Assembly: GCA_003281455.1 (NCBI GenBank)
Contig: QCBX01000008.1
Span: forward strand, 1 to 64,000
Reading direction: 5' to 3'
Source: Prochlorococcus sp. AG-347-J21
GTDB lineage: Bacteria > Cyanobacteriota > Cyanobacteriia > PCC-6307 > Cyanobiaceae
Length of the DNA: 64,000 nucleotides
The position numbers and the translations under genes were made by a program. Positions 43,800 to 54,116 of the stretch are shown here, in pieces (within the stretch, counting starts at the first letter, position 1; every line of letters starts with the position of its first letter). The notes under the pieces were generated by a model. It was not told the DNA's origin. It ran no database searches and saw nothing but the letters and a program-made list of their open reading frames with translations.

Positions 43800-44183
43800 T
43801 TACTTTTTATTAAATTGATATTCTTTCAATTTTTCAAGAGGTACTGATTCTAAGACTACAATATTAGTTGATTCTAATATGACTTTTGGTGCAAGACCGT
43901 CTAATAATGCTTGCTTCCACCTATCAAGACAAATACACCAATGATCACCATCCTTTAGTCCTGGGAAGGAATAAATAGGCATGGGAGTAATTAAATCATT
44001 ACCTTGTGATTTACTATATTTCAGGAAATTATCATCCATCACACAACATATAGAATGATTGCCTCCATCATTCTTGTCATAATTGCAAAATCCATCCCTG
44101 AACCACCCTGTCATAGGTGTGCAACTACAAATCTCAATTTTTTCGCCAAGCACATTTAACTGATTTTGATTATTTATGGTCAT
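43800..44183 (-). CDS. DUF2237 family protein
   Basis: 127 residues. Conserved blocks of DUF2237 are obvious: 'NVLGEKIEICSCTPMTGWFR', 'DGFCNYDKNDGGNHSICCVM', 'GDHWCICLDRWKQALLDGLAP' and 'VVLESVPLEKLKEY'. The many conserved Cys and Asp residues suggest a metal site, but function is not established. In the same minus-strand run as the Ap4A phosphorylase-like gene. Confidence 0.88.
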   Translation of the reverse strand: MTINNQNQLNVLGEKIEICSCTPMTGWFRDGFCNYDKNDGGNHSICCVMDDNFLKYSKSQGNDLITPMPIYSFPGLKDGDHWCICLDRWKQALLDGLAPKVILESTNIVVLESVPLEKLKEYQFNKK

Positions 44184-44282
44184 AGATTTTTTTAATAATA
44201 ATAAAACACCAACATTTCTTTAAAAAAGGTTGACGAGTATGGGGGGTAAGGAGGTAATAATTCTAATAAGGTTTTTTTCATT

Positions 44283-44501
44283 ATGGATTGGGACTTTACT
44301 GAAAACATAGCATTTAAAGCTCTTTATGAAGCTTTTAAAGATAGTGATGAAACTTCTGCATTAGAATTTTTATCTAGTGAAGGCGCTTCATATTATCTTG
44401 AGTTAACACAGGACGCGGCGGGAGAGGGACTTGATTTAGGTGATAATGAAACGATGGAAGAACTTCAAGAAGAAATTATTGAATATTTAGAAAACAACTA
44501 A
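44283..44501 (+). CDS. Acidic 72-residue protein, unknown
   Basis: Strongly acidic helical protein ('MDWDFTENIAFKALYEAFKD', 'DETSALEFLSSEGASYYLEL', 'EELQEEIIEYLENN') with no cysteine or membrane span. It converges on metH with nine bases between the stops. Upstream there is a G-rich stretch (GGGGGGTAAGGAGG around 44240) that contains an unusually strong Shine-Dalgarno-like sequence but lies about 30 bases from the ATG. Not recognised. Confidence 0.65.
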   Translation: MDWDFTENIAFKALYEAFKDSDETSALEFLSSEGASYYLELTQDAAGEGLDLGDNETMEELQEEIIEYLENN

Positions 44502-44510
44502 AGATTTAGA

Positions 44511-47500
44511 TTAAGCGCTGAAATATTTAGCTTTTGAGTGCAGTGAAATGATAGCTGTAGTACTTTGTTCTGGATGAAGTTGTTCAGATTCATCCATGGT
44601 CAAGCTTATTCTTTTAGTATCCAACAATGATAATTGTATTTTTGAATCAGATACTTTTGGACATGCAGGATAACCAAAAGAATATCTAGCTCCTCTATAT
44701 TTTTGAGCTAGTATTTCTCTATTTTTGTCTGGTTCTTCAGTCCTAAAACCACATTCAATACGAATTAATGCATGGACATACTCAGCTAGAGCTTCTGCTA
44801 ATTGCACTGTAAGTCCATGGAATAATAAATAATCGCTATATTTATCTTCTTTAAATAATTTTTGAGAATATTCACTAGCAATATCGCCCATCGTTACTGC
44901 CTGCATAGGAAATATATCTATCGGTTTATCCTTTTTCAAATCACAATAAAAATCAGCTATGCAAAAATTATTCCCAGATTTTTGTCTTGGGAAATTAAAT
45001 TCGGAAATTTTATTTAATGATTTATCATCAAATAAGAAAATACTATTATCTTTTCTACCGCATCTGAAATATCCATAAACTGCTTTGGGTGAAATAAGTT
45101 TTTTTTCTACAATTGTTTCTAACCATCTATCTAGCAATGGTTTAGCATATGAATCCAAATAGTTATTGTATTCATCTACGCTTTGGTTTTTTCCTTTTTT
45201 TATTTGCCATTGTCCGCTAAATAGAGCTTTTGTATCTAAATAAAAAATTAACTTATTTAAATCTATATCAACCTCGTTCAAGACTTTCGTTCCCAAGAAA
45301 GGGGATTGAATTGGTTCTTCCTCATTTATAAATTTAGATCTTATAAAATTTTCTTTTAAATTTAATTTAGAAGTCTCTATATCTATAGATATTGATTTTT
45401 TAACAGCTTGAGAGTTGGATTTTGATGAGGCTAAATTAATATTTATACCTTCATTGTTAATGAAACCCTCCGTATTTGACCAATTACCCTTTTTTTTATT
45501 ATCCATATATTCATTCATAAATTTAAGATCAGTGAACGCATCTTTTCCGTACAATATTTTCCCTTTATATATTTTGCTGCAGTCCTCATTTACAAATTTT
45601 GGGGTTAAGGCTGCGCCACCTAATATTACTGGTACACTAATATTTTCATTGTTAAATGCTTCTAAATTATCTTTCATAAAAGCAGTTGATTTAACAAGTA
45701 ATCCACTCATAGCGATGCAATCTGCTTTGTGCTTTTTTTGTGCATCTATAATTGCTGAAACATCTTGCTTTATTCCAAGATTTATTACGTCATAACCATT
45801 ATTTGTAAGTATTATATCTACTAAATTTTTTCCAATATCATGAACATCGCCTTTGACAGTTGCAATTAATAGTTTTCCATTTGATATGCTTTCATCTACA
45901 GTTTCCATATATGGTTCTAAGATTGAAACAGCAAATTTCATTGTTTCTGCTGATTGGAGTACAAATGGCAATTGCATTTGACCTGAACCAAATAAATCTC
46001 CTACAACTTTCATCCCATCAAGTAAAAAAGTATTAATTATTTCAAGAGGTTTATATTTTTTTAACGCTTTATTTAATTGATCCTCTAAACCTATTTTTTC
46101 TCCATCAATAATATGATTTTTTAGACTTTCTTCCAGAGTTAGATTTTTATTTTCTATAGATGCTTTTTTGAAATCTTGAATAGATAAATCTTGAAAAGCT
46201 TTTGTTAGTTCTACTAATGGATCATAAATACAAATATCATCTTCAAATTGTCTTTTGTCATATATCAAATCTAAGCAAAGCTTTTTAGTTTCTTTAGAAA
46301 TTTTTGATAATGGCAAAATTTTATTTGGTGCGATGATAGCAGAATCCAATCCTGCTTTAATGCATTCATCTAAAAATATTGAATTTAGATTAATTCTTGA
46401 TAATGGTGAAAGACCAAAACTAATGTTTGATATCCCCAGTATGATATGAATATCTGGGAAATTTTCACGAATTTTTGATATAGCAGTAATTGTTTCTTTA
46501 GCGTTTAATCTATCTTCTTCTATCCCAGTAGATATTGGCAGAGCTAATGGATCAAAAAATAGCTCATAATCTGACAAGCCACATTCTCTAGTTCTATTAA
46601 GCGCTCGTTTAACAATTTTATATTTTTTATCTGCATTCCTTGCCATTCCATCTTCATCAATAGTTCCTACAACAAGACCTGAACCATACCCTAAGGCTAA
46701 ATTTAGTACTTGATCAAATCTTTCATTGCCATCTTCGTAATTGGTTGAATTTATAATACATTTACCACCTGCTGACTTTAATCCACTTTCCATTTTGTCA
46801 GCATCTGTAGAGTCAATCATTAATGGCAAATTTATATTGGTGACTAGTCTTGAAGTTATTTCTTTCATATCTTTCACTCCGTCTCTCCCCACATAATCAA
46901 CATTCACATCAAGAACGTGTGCATTTTCTTTTTGTTGTTGCTTGGCAATTGAAACTAGTCCATCCCAATCGTCGTTATTTAATAACTCCCTTACCTTTTT
47001 AGATCCACTTGCATTTAATCTTTCTCCTACAATCAAGATAGAATTATCTTGTTTGTATGGTACAGAATTATATATTGATGATGCAGAAGGAATATAACCA
47101 CTTAAATTGTTATTACCAATTTTGTTAGACCTTTCGTTATAAGTAATATCATCGATTATTGAAGAAAGATATTTAATATGTTCAGGTGTTGTCCCACAAC
47201 ATCCACCTATTAATTGAACTTTAAAGTCATATATAAAATTCATTAACTGCATCTTCAATTCTATTGGCTTTAATCTGTAATGAGCAACACCACCAATATT
47301 TTCAGGAAGTCCTGCATTGGGAATACAGCTTATAGCGAAAGGAGAATTTTCAGATAAATATTTAATATGTTCTTTCATTTGTTCTGGACCAGTTGCACAA
47401 TTCAGTCCAAGGATATCTATGTTAAATGGTTCTAATATTGTTAATGCAGAGGCGATGTCAGATCCAACAAGCATAGTACCTGTTGTTTCCATTGTTATTG

Positions 47501-48077
47501 ATACCATTATAGGTATATCTATATTTTTACTATCAAGTACTTCTTTAGAAGCTAATAAGGCAGATTTAATTTGTAATACATCTTGACAAGTTTCAATTAA
47601 AAGAAGATCAACTCCTCCATCTGTAAGACCATATATTTGTTCTTTATATGATTGCTTTAATTCATCAAAATCTATATGCCCTAACGTGGGTAATTTAGTC
47701 GTTGGTCCAATTGAGCCAGCAACAAACCTTGGCTTATCTACTGATGCATATTTGGCAGCAGCCTTTTTGGCTATTAATGCAGCATTTTTATTTATCTCAT
47801 ATGCCTTATCCGCAATATCATATTCATCAAGAACTATTGATGAGGCTCCAAAAGTATTAGTTTCTATAACATGACAACCTGCTGCTAAGAATGAATTATG
47901 AACCTTTTCAACGACCTTTGGTGATGATAAAACAAGGTTTTCATTACAACCCTCTAATTCTTTTCCTCCAAAGTCCTCGGCAGTAAGATTTAAGTTCTGA
48001 AAAGATGTTCCAGTCCCCCCGTCAAAAATTATTAATGGCTTTTCATCTCTATTTAAATAGGTTCTGAAAGATTCCAT
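44511..48077 (-). CDS. metH: Cobalamin-dependent methionine synthase
   Basis: 1188 residues, all four modules: homocysteine-binding barrel ('IFDGGTGTSFQNLNL', zinc ligands in 'GLNCATGPEQM' and 'LIGGCCGTTPEHIKYL'), pterin-binding barrel ('ILIVGERLNASGSKKV'), cobalamin domain with the lower-axial His motif 'ATVKGDVHDIGKNLVDIIL' (DxHxxG), and C-terminal activation domain ('HPEQSTTAIISLH', 'YRGARYSFGYPACPK'). Makes methionine from homocysteine using methyl-B12. Only 18 bases separate it from ilvE upstream, leaving no room for a cobalamin riboswitch. Confidence 0.97.
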   Translation of the reverse strand: MESFRTYLNRDEKPLIIFDGGTGTSFQNLNLTAEDFGGKELEGCNENLVLSSPKVVEKVHNSFLAAGCHVIETNTFGASSIVLDEYDIADKAYEINKNAALIAKKAAAKYASVDKPRFVAGSIGPTTKLPTLGHIDFDELKQSYKEQIYGLTDGGVDLLLIETCQDVLQIKSALLASKEVLDSKNIDIPIMVSITMETTGTMLVGSDIASALTILEPFNIDILGLNCATGPEQMKEHIKYLSENSPFAISCIPNAGLPENIGGVAHYRLKPIELKMQLMNFIYDFKVQLIGGCCGTTPEHIKYLSSIIDDITYNERSNKIGNNNLSGYIPSASSIYNSVPYKQDNSILIVGERLNASGSKKVRELLNNDDWDGLVSIAKQQQKENAHVLDVNVDYVGRDGVKDMKEITSRLVTNINLPLMIDSTDADKMESGLKSAGGKCIINSTNYEDGNERFDQVLNLALGYGSGLVVGTIDEDGMARNADKKYKIVKRALNRTRECGLSDYELFFDPLALPISTGIEEDRLNAKETITAISKIRENFPDIHIILGISNISFGLSPLSRINLNSIFLDECIKAGLDSAIIAPNKILPLSKISKETKKLCLDLIYDKRQFEDDICIYDPLVELTKAFQDLSIQDFKKASIENKNLTLEESLKNHIIDGEKIGLEDQLNKALKKYKPLEIINTFLLDGMKVVGDLFGSGQMQLPFVLQSAETMKFAVSILEPYMETVDESISNGKLLIATVKGDVHDIGKNLVDIILTNNGYDVINLGIKQDVSAIIDAQKKHKADCIAMSGLLVKSTAFMKDNLEAFNNENISVPVILGGAALTPKFVNEDCSKIYKGKILYGKDAFTDLKFMNEYMDNKKKGNWSNTEGFINNEGININLASSKSNSQAVKKSISIDIETSKLNLKENFIRSKFINEEEPIQSPFLGTKVLNEVDIDLNKLIFYLDTKALFSGQWQIKKGKNQSVDEYNNYLDSYAKPLLDRWLETIVEKKLISPKAVYGYFRCGRKDNSIFLFDDKSLNKISEFNFPRQKSGNNFCIADFYCDLKKDKPIDIFPMQAVTMGDIASEYSQKLFKEDKYSDYLLFHGLTVQLAEALAEYVHALIRIECGFRTEEPDKNREILAQKYRGARYSFGYPACPKVSDSKIQLSLLDTKRISLTMDESEQLHPEQSTTAIISLHSKAKYFSA

Positions 48078-48095
48078 TTTTAGGTAAAAATTAAT

Positions 48096-49016
48096 TTATT
48101 TTAGAGAAATTCTTGTTACCCAATTATCATAGTCTTGAGAACGACCTTCTGTTATTTCTATAAGCTTACTTTTTAATTTATTCATTATTGGTCTTTCTGC
48201 ATTTAATTCACTTGATTCAATTTTTTTAACTGGTGTAATTTTTGCTGCTGTACCAGTTAGAAAAACTTCATCTGCTATTAATAATTCTGTTTTATCAACA
48301 GGCCTTTCAATTACATTTATTCCAAAAGATTTTGCTAATTCAATTACACTAGCTCTAGTAATCCCCTCAAGGATATCTTGATCAACACCAGGAGTGATTA
48401 AGTCCCCATTTCTTACAATAAATAAATTCATACCACTAGCTTCGCTTACCTTACCACTTGAATTTAATAACAAAGCTTCATCAAAACCCGATAAACTAGC
48501 TTCTGTTTTAGCTAAAGAACTAGTAATATAAGCCCCACTTATTTTTCCTCTTAATGGGAGAGATCTATCTTCTTGTCTAGTCCAACTACTCATTCTACAA
48601 GAAACTCCATCTGGGGATAGATAATCTCCTAGTTCAATACAATACATAAAGAAATCTGTTTCAATATTGTGTAACCTAGGAGCTATACCTAAATCGCTTG
48701 TATATACGAATGGTCTAATATAAATAGGTTTTTCTGGCTTATTTCTTTTTATAACTTCCTCTAAGGCTTTAAAAATATATTCTTCAGAAATATCAGTTAA
48801 GAGTAATTTTGCACTTTGAGATAATCTTTTTATGTGTTTATCTGTTCTAAATAAAAGGAATTCTTCTTTATTTGTAGGGTTAGGTATCGCTCGCATTCCT
48901 CCAAATGCAGCAGTACCATAATGTAATGCATGAGTAGCTATTGATATTTTTGCTTCTTTAAATGGAATACATTTACCTTCGAACCAGGCGTATGGAAGAA
49001 ATTCATGCATATTCAA
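48096..49016 (-). CDS. ilvE: Branched-chain amino acid aminotransferase
   Basis: 306 residues, fold-type IV PLP enzyme catalysing the last step of Leu/Ile/Val synthesis. 'THALHYGTAAFGGMRAIPNP' and the PLP-lysine context 'LRGKISGAYITSSLAKTEA' with the downstream 'EALLLNSSGKVSEASGMNLF' and 'EVFLTGTAAKITPVKKIES' are diagnostic. Immediately upstream of metH on the same strand, so amino-acid genes are cotranscribed here. Confidence 0.94.
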   Translation of the reverse strand: MNMHEFLPYAWFEGKCIPFKEAKISIATHALHYGTAAFGGMRAIPNPTNKEEFLLFRTDKHIKRLSQSAKLLLTDISEEYIFKALEEVIKRNKPEKPIYIRPFVYTSDLGIAPRLHNIETDFFMYCIELGDYLSPDGVSCRMSSWTRQEDRSLPLRGKISGAYITSSLAKTEASLSGFDEALLLNSSGKVSEASGMNLFIVRNGDLITPGVDQDILEGITRASVIELAKSFGINVIERPVDKTELLIADEVFLTGTAAKITPVKKIESSELNAERPIMNKLKSKLIEITEGRSQDYDNWVTRISLK

Positions 49017-49082
49017 TTTATTTAATTAAGGTAAACTTGTTTTATCCTACTTACGTATTCTAAACCTTATTTATATATAAAA

Positions 49083-52000
49083 ATGCACAGGATATTAAAT
49101 ATAGCAGGAAATGAAAAGAATAAGGATGATTTAATTGAGCAACCAGCGGCAGATTTTATTTTTTTAACAAGTGTCAAAGCTGATTTAAATCTCATATCAA
49201 ACTTATTGTTAGAAAAGGAATTTGCTTCATTAAAGAATAATATAAGAGCTTTAGAAATTTCTAATTTAAATTCCTCAGCTCAAATAGATAATTATTTATT
49301 AAAAACAATTAATTATGCAAAAGTTGTCATACTAAGAATTTTTGGAGATAAAGGTACATGGAACTATGGAATTGAACAACTTTTAAATTGGCAAGCAGTC
49401 AATAAAAAAAGGAAGTTAGTAATCCTATCAGGTACCGTTGATCAGGAAGTTTCCTTAAGTGAAATAAGTAGTATAGATAAAAATATTGCATTAAATATTT
49501 CTAGATTACTAAGATCGGGAGGAATGGACAATTATAGAAAATTTCTTAATTGTTTAAATTATCTAAAGGAAAATGAAACATTAATTCCTGATGAGTTTTT
49601 GAATATTAGTTTTTATGCAGATCCTTATTTATATGATTGGAAAATTGAAAAAGGCGAAAAAATAGGAATAATATCCTATAAATCACTTTTTTTGGCTAAT
49701 GAAATTGAAGTAAACGAAAAACTTAACTTGCAGTTACGAAGATGCGGACTATCGCCTAAAACGTTATTTATTTCCACACTAAAAGATCATATTATTCAAA
49801 AGAAATTAATAGATATTTTTAAAAAGGAAGATATTAAATTAATAATTACCACAACTTCATTTTCTTCATCTCAAATCAAAAAAAACGAATTAATTGAAAA
49901 TTCTACAAATATTTTTACTTCTCTTAAAATTCCAATTTTACAGCTTCTCTCTTCAAATAGATCAAGAAAAAATTGGTTAAATTCCTCCATTGGAATGAAT
50001 TCATCTGATTTATTAATGCAAATAATTATTCCTGAATTTGATGGAAGGATTACTACCTGTCCTTCAGCATTTAAAGAAATAATTTCTGAAAAAAATACAC
50101 TCTACAGTGAAATAACCAGTTACAAAGCTGATCAAGTAGGTATTAAATGGATTTCAAGATTTGCAACAAATTATGTGAAACTTCAAAAACTTAATAATTT
50201 TGATAAAAAAATTTGCTTAATAATAAGTAATTATCCAGTAAAGAATGGAAGAATCGGTAATGGTGTTGGTCTTAATACACCATCTTCGATAATAAATATT
50301 CTTAACTGGTTAAAAGAAGAAGGTTATGATCTTGGATCTTGTAATTATCCTCAAGATTCTTCTGAATTAATGTCAATACTTATAAAAACTAGAACTAATG
50401 ATCTTGAATCTCAAAATAATAAACCATTAGATTACTTACCACTTAGTGAATATTTAAAATATTGGAATTATTTAGAATTTGAACCAAAAAATATTATTGT
50501 TAACCGTTGGGGCAAACCATCAGAAGCGATTGATCTAGATAATGAAGGCTTCTCAATAAATGGTATTAGATTTGGAAAAATAACATTATTGATTCAACCT
50601 CAACGAGGTTATGACGCTTTCACTGATAGAGATATTCATTCTCCCGATCTTCCACCTCCCCATAGATATTTAGCACAATATTTTTGGATTGATAAAGTTT
50701 TTAACGCAAATGCTATTTGCCATATTGGTAAACATGGGACTGTTGAATGGTTACCTGGCAAATCTATAGGTCTCAGTAATAAATGTTTTCCAAATATTAT
50801 TTGTCCAGCAATACCAAACATATATCCTTTTATCGTAAATGATCCTGGAGAAGGATCCCAAGCTAAAAGAAGAACTGCTGCAACAATTATTGATCATTTA
50901 ACCCCTCCTTTAGATAGGTCAGAATTATATGGAAAATATTCAAAATTAGAAAATTATTTAGACGAATATTTTGAAGCAAAATTATTAAATTCTAATCGGA
51001 TAGAAATTATAGAAAAATCCATTTTTGAATTAATTAAAAAAGATTTTAACGAAATCACTTTAAATAATAAAAATAATAAAATTGAAGAGATTGATTCTTT
51101 TCTTTGCAAAATTAAGGAATCTCAAATTAGGACAGGTTTGCATATTTTTGGTAATAGGCAGAATGACATTAATGAAATAAATTTATTCTTGTGTATCGCT
51201 AGAGTGCCAAATGCCAATCGAATTGGGATTGTTCAATACATAGCAAAACATTTAAAACTAGATTTGGATCCTTGGACAAATAAATATGATCAAAAGTTAA
51301 GTGAAAAGGATAAAAATATATTATTGACTTTTTCCAACAAAAACATTTTAAACCTTAGAATGGCCATTGATTTTTTGGAACAACAAGCAAAGTATTTAAT
51401 ATATTTGTTTTTTTACAAAAAGAATACCAATATAAAAAATCTAGAAAAAAATAAAAATCAGAAAATAATTGACTATTTCTTTAATGAAAAAAAACATATT
51501 AAGTATTTTTTATTATTAAAAAAAGAGATTCTATATCCAATCATTAATTCTTCATATAATGAGAAATTATCATTTATTAATTCATTAAATGGACAATATG
51601 TAAACAGTGGTCCATCTGGTGCCCCTACGAGAGGTAAAACTGAAGCTTTACCAACTGGTAAAAATTTCTTTTCAGTTGATTCGAGAGGATTGCCAACTGA
51701 ATCAGCATGGAGTGTTGGTTGTCAATCCGCTTCACAAATACTTGATTTATACAAACAAGATAATGGAGAAGATTTAAAAAATATAGCAATATCTGTATGG
51801 GCAACATCCACAATGAGAAATGGTGGTGAAGACATTTGTCAAATACTATATTTATTAGGCGTACAACCTATTTGGGATGGTCCTTCAAGAAGAGTAGTAG
51901 ATCTTGAAATCATTCCTTTATCTGTTCTCGAAAGACCAAGGGTTGATGTAACTTTAAGGATTTCGGGAATGTTTAGAGATGCATTTCCACAGTTAGTTAA

Positions 52001-52820
52001 ATTAACTTCTAAAGCAATAAATCTTGTTTCTAATCTTAATGAGGATGATAAATCTAACCCTCTTGCTGGGGCATCAAGGGATGGTGATTCAATTAATCGT
52101 ATATTTGGGTCAGCGCCAGGTTCATATGGAGCTGGTCTGCAAGAACTAATTTCTAATTCTAATTGGGAAAATATTGATGATTTTGGACAATCTTTTCTTA
52201 ATTGGAGTAAGTGGATTTATAATGATAATCTTGAACCTGTAGAGGATAAAAAATCATTAGAAAATGCTCTTAAAAATGTACAGTTAGTTGTTCATAACCA
52301 AGATAATAAGGAACATGATATTTTAGATTCTGATGATTATTATCAGTTTCAGGGTGGATTATCTTCAGCAGTAAAAAAATTGAGCGGTAAATTACCTGAA
52401 ATGTATCATGGTGATTTATCAAAATTTGGATTATCTAAAATTTCAAAATTACAAGATGAAATTAATAAAGTTGTTATATCAAGAATACTTAACCCTAAAT
52501 GGATAAATGGAATGAAGGATAATGGTTATAAAGGAGCGTTTGAATTTTCAGCTACACTAGATTACTTATATGCTTTTGATGCTTCTACTGAAGTAGTCTC
52601 AGATTGGTGTTATGAGGAAGTTTATAAATCATGGTTATGTGATCTAGATCTTAGGAATTTCTTTCTAGAGAATAATCCATGGGCTTTAAGAGATATTGCA
52701 CAAAGATTACTTGAAATTGTCAATAGAAAAATGTGGAATAATTGTTCATCAGATGTCATTGAAAATTTAAAGAACATAATTATTAATACTGATTCAATAA
52801 TTGAAAAAAACGAATTCTGA
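49083..52820 (+). CDS. cobN: Cobaltochelatase subunit CobN
   Basis: 1245 residues, large subunit of aerobic-type cobalt chelatase, homologous to ChlH. The core motifs 'AICHIGKHGTVEWLPGKSIG', 'NDPGEGSQAKRRTAATIIDH' and 'NSGPSGAPTRGKTEALPTGKNF' parallel those in ChlH but differ at positions typical of CobN. The middle (about 640-860) is Asn/Lys-rich and diverged. Classical CobS and CobT partners are not in the window; in cyanobacteria the ChlI/ChlD motor subunits have been suggested to serve. Divergent from ilvE over 66 bases. Confidence 0.94.
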   Translation: MHRILNIAGNEKNKDDLIEQPAADFIFLTSVKADLNLISNLLLEKEFASLKNNIRALEISNLNSSAQIDNYLLKTINYAKVVILRIFGDKGTWNYGIEQLLNWQAVNKKRKLVILSGTVDQEVSLSEISSIDKNIALNISRLLRSGGMDNYRKFLNCLNYLKENETLIPDEFLNISFYADPYLYDWKIEKGEKIGIISYKSLFLANEIEVNEKLNLQLRRCGLSPKTLFISTLKDHIIQKKLIDIFKKEDIKLIITTTSFSSSQIKKNELIENSTNIFTSLKIPILQLLSSNRSRKNWLNSSIGMNSSDLLMQIIIPEFDGRITTCPSAFKEIISEKNTLYSEITSYKADQVGIKWISRFATNYVKLQKLNNFDKKICLIISNYPVKNGRIGNGVGLNTPSSIINILNWLKEEGYDLGSCNYPQDSSELMSILIKTRTNDLESQNNKPLDYLPLSEYLKYWNYLEFEPKNIIVNRWGKPSEAIDLDNEGFSINGIRFGKITLLIQPQRGYDAFTDRDIHSPDLPPPHRYLAQYFWIDKVFNANAICHIGKHGTVEWLPGKSIGLSNKCFPNIICPAIPNIYPFIVNDPGEGSQAKRRTAATIIDHLTPPLDRSELYGKYSKLENYLDEYFEAKLLNSNRIEIIEKSIFELIKKDFNEITLNNKNNKIEEIDSFLCKIKESQIRTGLHIFGNRQNDINEINLFLCIARVPNANRIGIVQYIAKHLKLDLDPWTNKYDQKLSEKDKNILLTFSNKNILNLRMAIDFLEQQAKYLIYLFFYKKNTNIKNLEKNKNQKIIDYFFNEKKHIKYFLLLKKEILYPIINSSYNEKLSFINSLNGQYVNSGPSGAPTRGKTEALPTGKNFFSVDSRGLPTESAWSVGCQSASQILDLYKQDNGEDLKNIAISVWATSTMRNGGEDICQILYLLGVQPIWDGPSRRVVDLEIIPLSVLERPRVDVTLRISGMFRDAFPQLVKLTSKAINLVSNLNEDDKSNPLAGASRDGDSINRIFGSAPGSYGAGLQELISNSNWENIDDFGQSFLNWSKWIYNDNLEPVEDKKSLENALKNVQLVVHNQDNKEHDILDSDDYYQFQGGLSSAVKKLSGKLPEMYHGDLSKFGLSKISKLQDEINKVVISRILNPKWINGMKDNGYKGAFEFSATLDYLYAFDASTEVVSDWCYEEVYKSWLCDLDLRNFFLENNPWALRDIAQRLLEIVNRKMWNNCSSDVIENLKNIIINTDSIIEKNEF

Positions 52821-52821
52821 A

Positions 52822-53469
52822 TTATCTACCTAATAGCGAAAGTCCATGACTATCTGTTCCGCATGTTTTTAGCATTGAATATTTATCTGCTAATTTATCT
52901 ATTTCTGAACAAACAAATAAACTAGGATTCCATACTTCATTAAGTTCATAATCGTACCAAACCTCTATTCCATCAATACCTTGTATTTTGGCCTCTGGAA
53001 TTAATTTATAAAAGGGAATCCTGTATCTCGCTGGGTGTGCAAGAAATGATAAACCACCAGCTAAATTTATTGCATTAATAACTGATTTAATATTTAAATC
53101 ATTACCTATTGGAGACTCTCCAAGGATGTAAGGATTTAGGTATTTACTTTTTATATCTATTCCCAATCCAATTACATGTACTAAACATCCCAGAATCAAA
53201 CAATTAATTTCTATTCCCGTAATTAATGTAAAAGAATCTTTAGGATAACTTTTGAGTATATTATTTTTTTTTATATATTCATGAGCTTTAATTGTATGGT
53301 GATCGGTTATTGATAAAAATTTCAAGTTATTTTTATAAGCTTGTTCTAAAAGTTCATATGGTTCAAGACTTCCATCACTAAATTTTGTATGACAGTGAAA
53401 ATTAATATTTTTAGGACAACTATTTTTATTAATATTGGAGGTTAATTTTACTAAGTCTTCCCTATTCAT
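52822..53469 (-). CDS. PHP-domain phosphoesterase
   Basis: 215 residues. Metal-binding motifs of the PHP superfamily: 'INFHCHTKFSDGSLEPYELL' (HxH...D), 'LSITDHHTIKAH' (DHH), 'GIEINCLILGCLVHVIGLGI' (E...H), 'FLAHPARYRI' and 'CGTDSHGLSLLGR'. Such stand-alone proteins hydrolyse nucleotide or sugar phosphoesters (for example the RNase AM/YciV type); the exact substrate is unknown. Its start overlaps the hemJ stop by eight bases. Confidence 0.85.
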   Translation of the reverse strand: MNREDLVKLTSNINKNSCPKNINFHCHTKFSDGSLEPYELLEQAYKNNLKFLSITDHHTIKAHEYIKKNNILKSYPKDSFTLITGIEINCLILGCLVHVIGLGIDIKSKYLNPYILGESPIGNDLNIKSVINAINLAGGLSFLAHPARYRIPFYKLIPEAKIQGIDGIEVWYDYELNEVWNPSLFVCSEIDKLADKYSMLKTCGTDSHGLSLLGR

Positions 53470-54028
53470 TACTTAATGAATTCTCATTTTTCTTTCTAAT
53501 CTTTGCATATAATTGTATTGAAGCCAACATGAGAATAATTAGTCCAACTACGCTCCATGTAGCAACACTAGTTGGAAAATTATTTTTAAAAATAACTAAA
53601 AGTACAATTATAAATAATAATAAAGTAGGCAATTCATTTAATAATCTAAGGTTTTTAGCTGAAATGGTTGAAGTACCATTTTGTAATGAATACATTATTT
53701 TGTAACAGTAAGAATGATAAATTACTAATCCTAAAACAAAAGAAATTTTAATTTGTAACCACTTCTCACTTAACCAACTTGGTTGCATAATAACCATGCA
53801 TATAGCCATACTTAAAGCTAATATCATCCCAGGTGTTGTGATTATATTCGCCAGCCTTTTTTCCATCAAGGTGTATTGTTTATTAAAGGCAATTTTTAAT
53901 TCATTATCCATATTTTTAGATTCTTCATGATATATGAAAAGTCTTACTAAATAAAAAAGGCCAGCAAACCAAACGATTACACCAATAATGTGAAGTGACT
54001 TAAACCAGAGATATGCTTCAGCTGCCAA
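53462..54028 (-). CDS. hemJ: Protoporphyrinogen IX oxidase HemJ
   Basis: 188 residues, four to five membrane spans. The N-terminal 'WFKSLHIIGVIVWFAGLFYL' with the conserved His, and 'RLANIITTPGMILALSMAI', are HemJ hallmarks. HemJ converts protoporphyrinogen to protoporphyrin IX, the common precursor of heme and chlorophyll, just before the Mg-chelatase step catalysed with ChlH (first gene of this window). Upstream, 88 bases of AT-rich DNA separate it from uvrC. Confidence 0.92.
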   Translation of the reverse strand: MAAEAYLWFKSLHIIGVIVWFAGLFYLVRLFIYHEESKNMDNELKIAFNKQYTLMEKRLANIITTPGMILALSMAICMVIMQPSWLSEKWLQIKISFVLGLVIYHSYCYKIMYSLQNGTSTISAKNLRLLNELPTLLLFIIVLLVIFKNNFPTSVATWSVVGLIILMLASIQLYAKIRKKNENSLSNE

Positions 54029-54116
54029 ATTACTAGATTAATTTAAAAATATATATTTTTAATATAGTTATATTTAACAATATCAAGAAATCTATTTTTC
54101 AAAAATTAATTAATAT

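Noticed and set aside
48060-49082. Possible cobalamin riboswitch for metH
   Set aside because: Only 18 bases lie between ilvE and metH and 66 before ilvE; no B12-box-like sequence and too little room.
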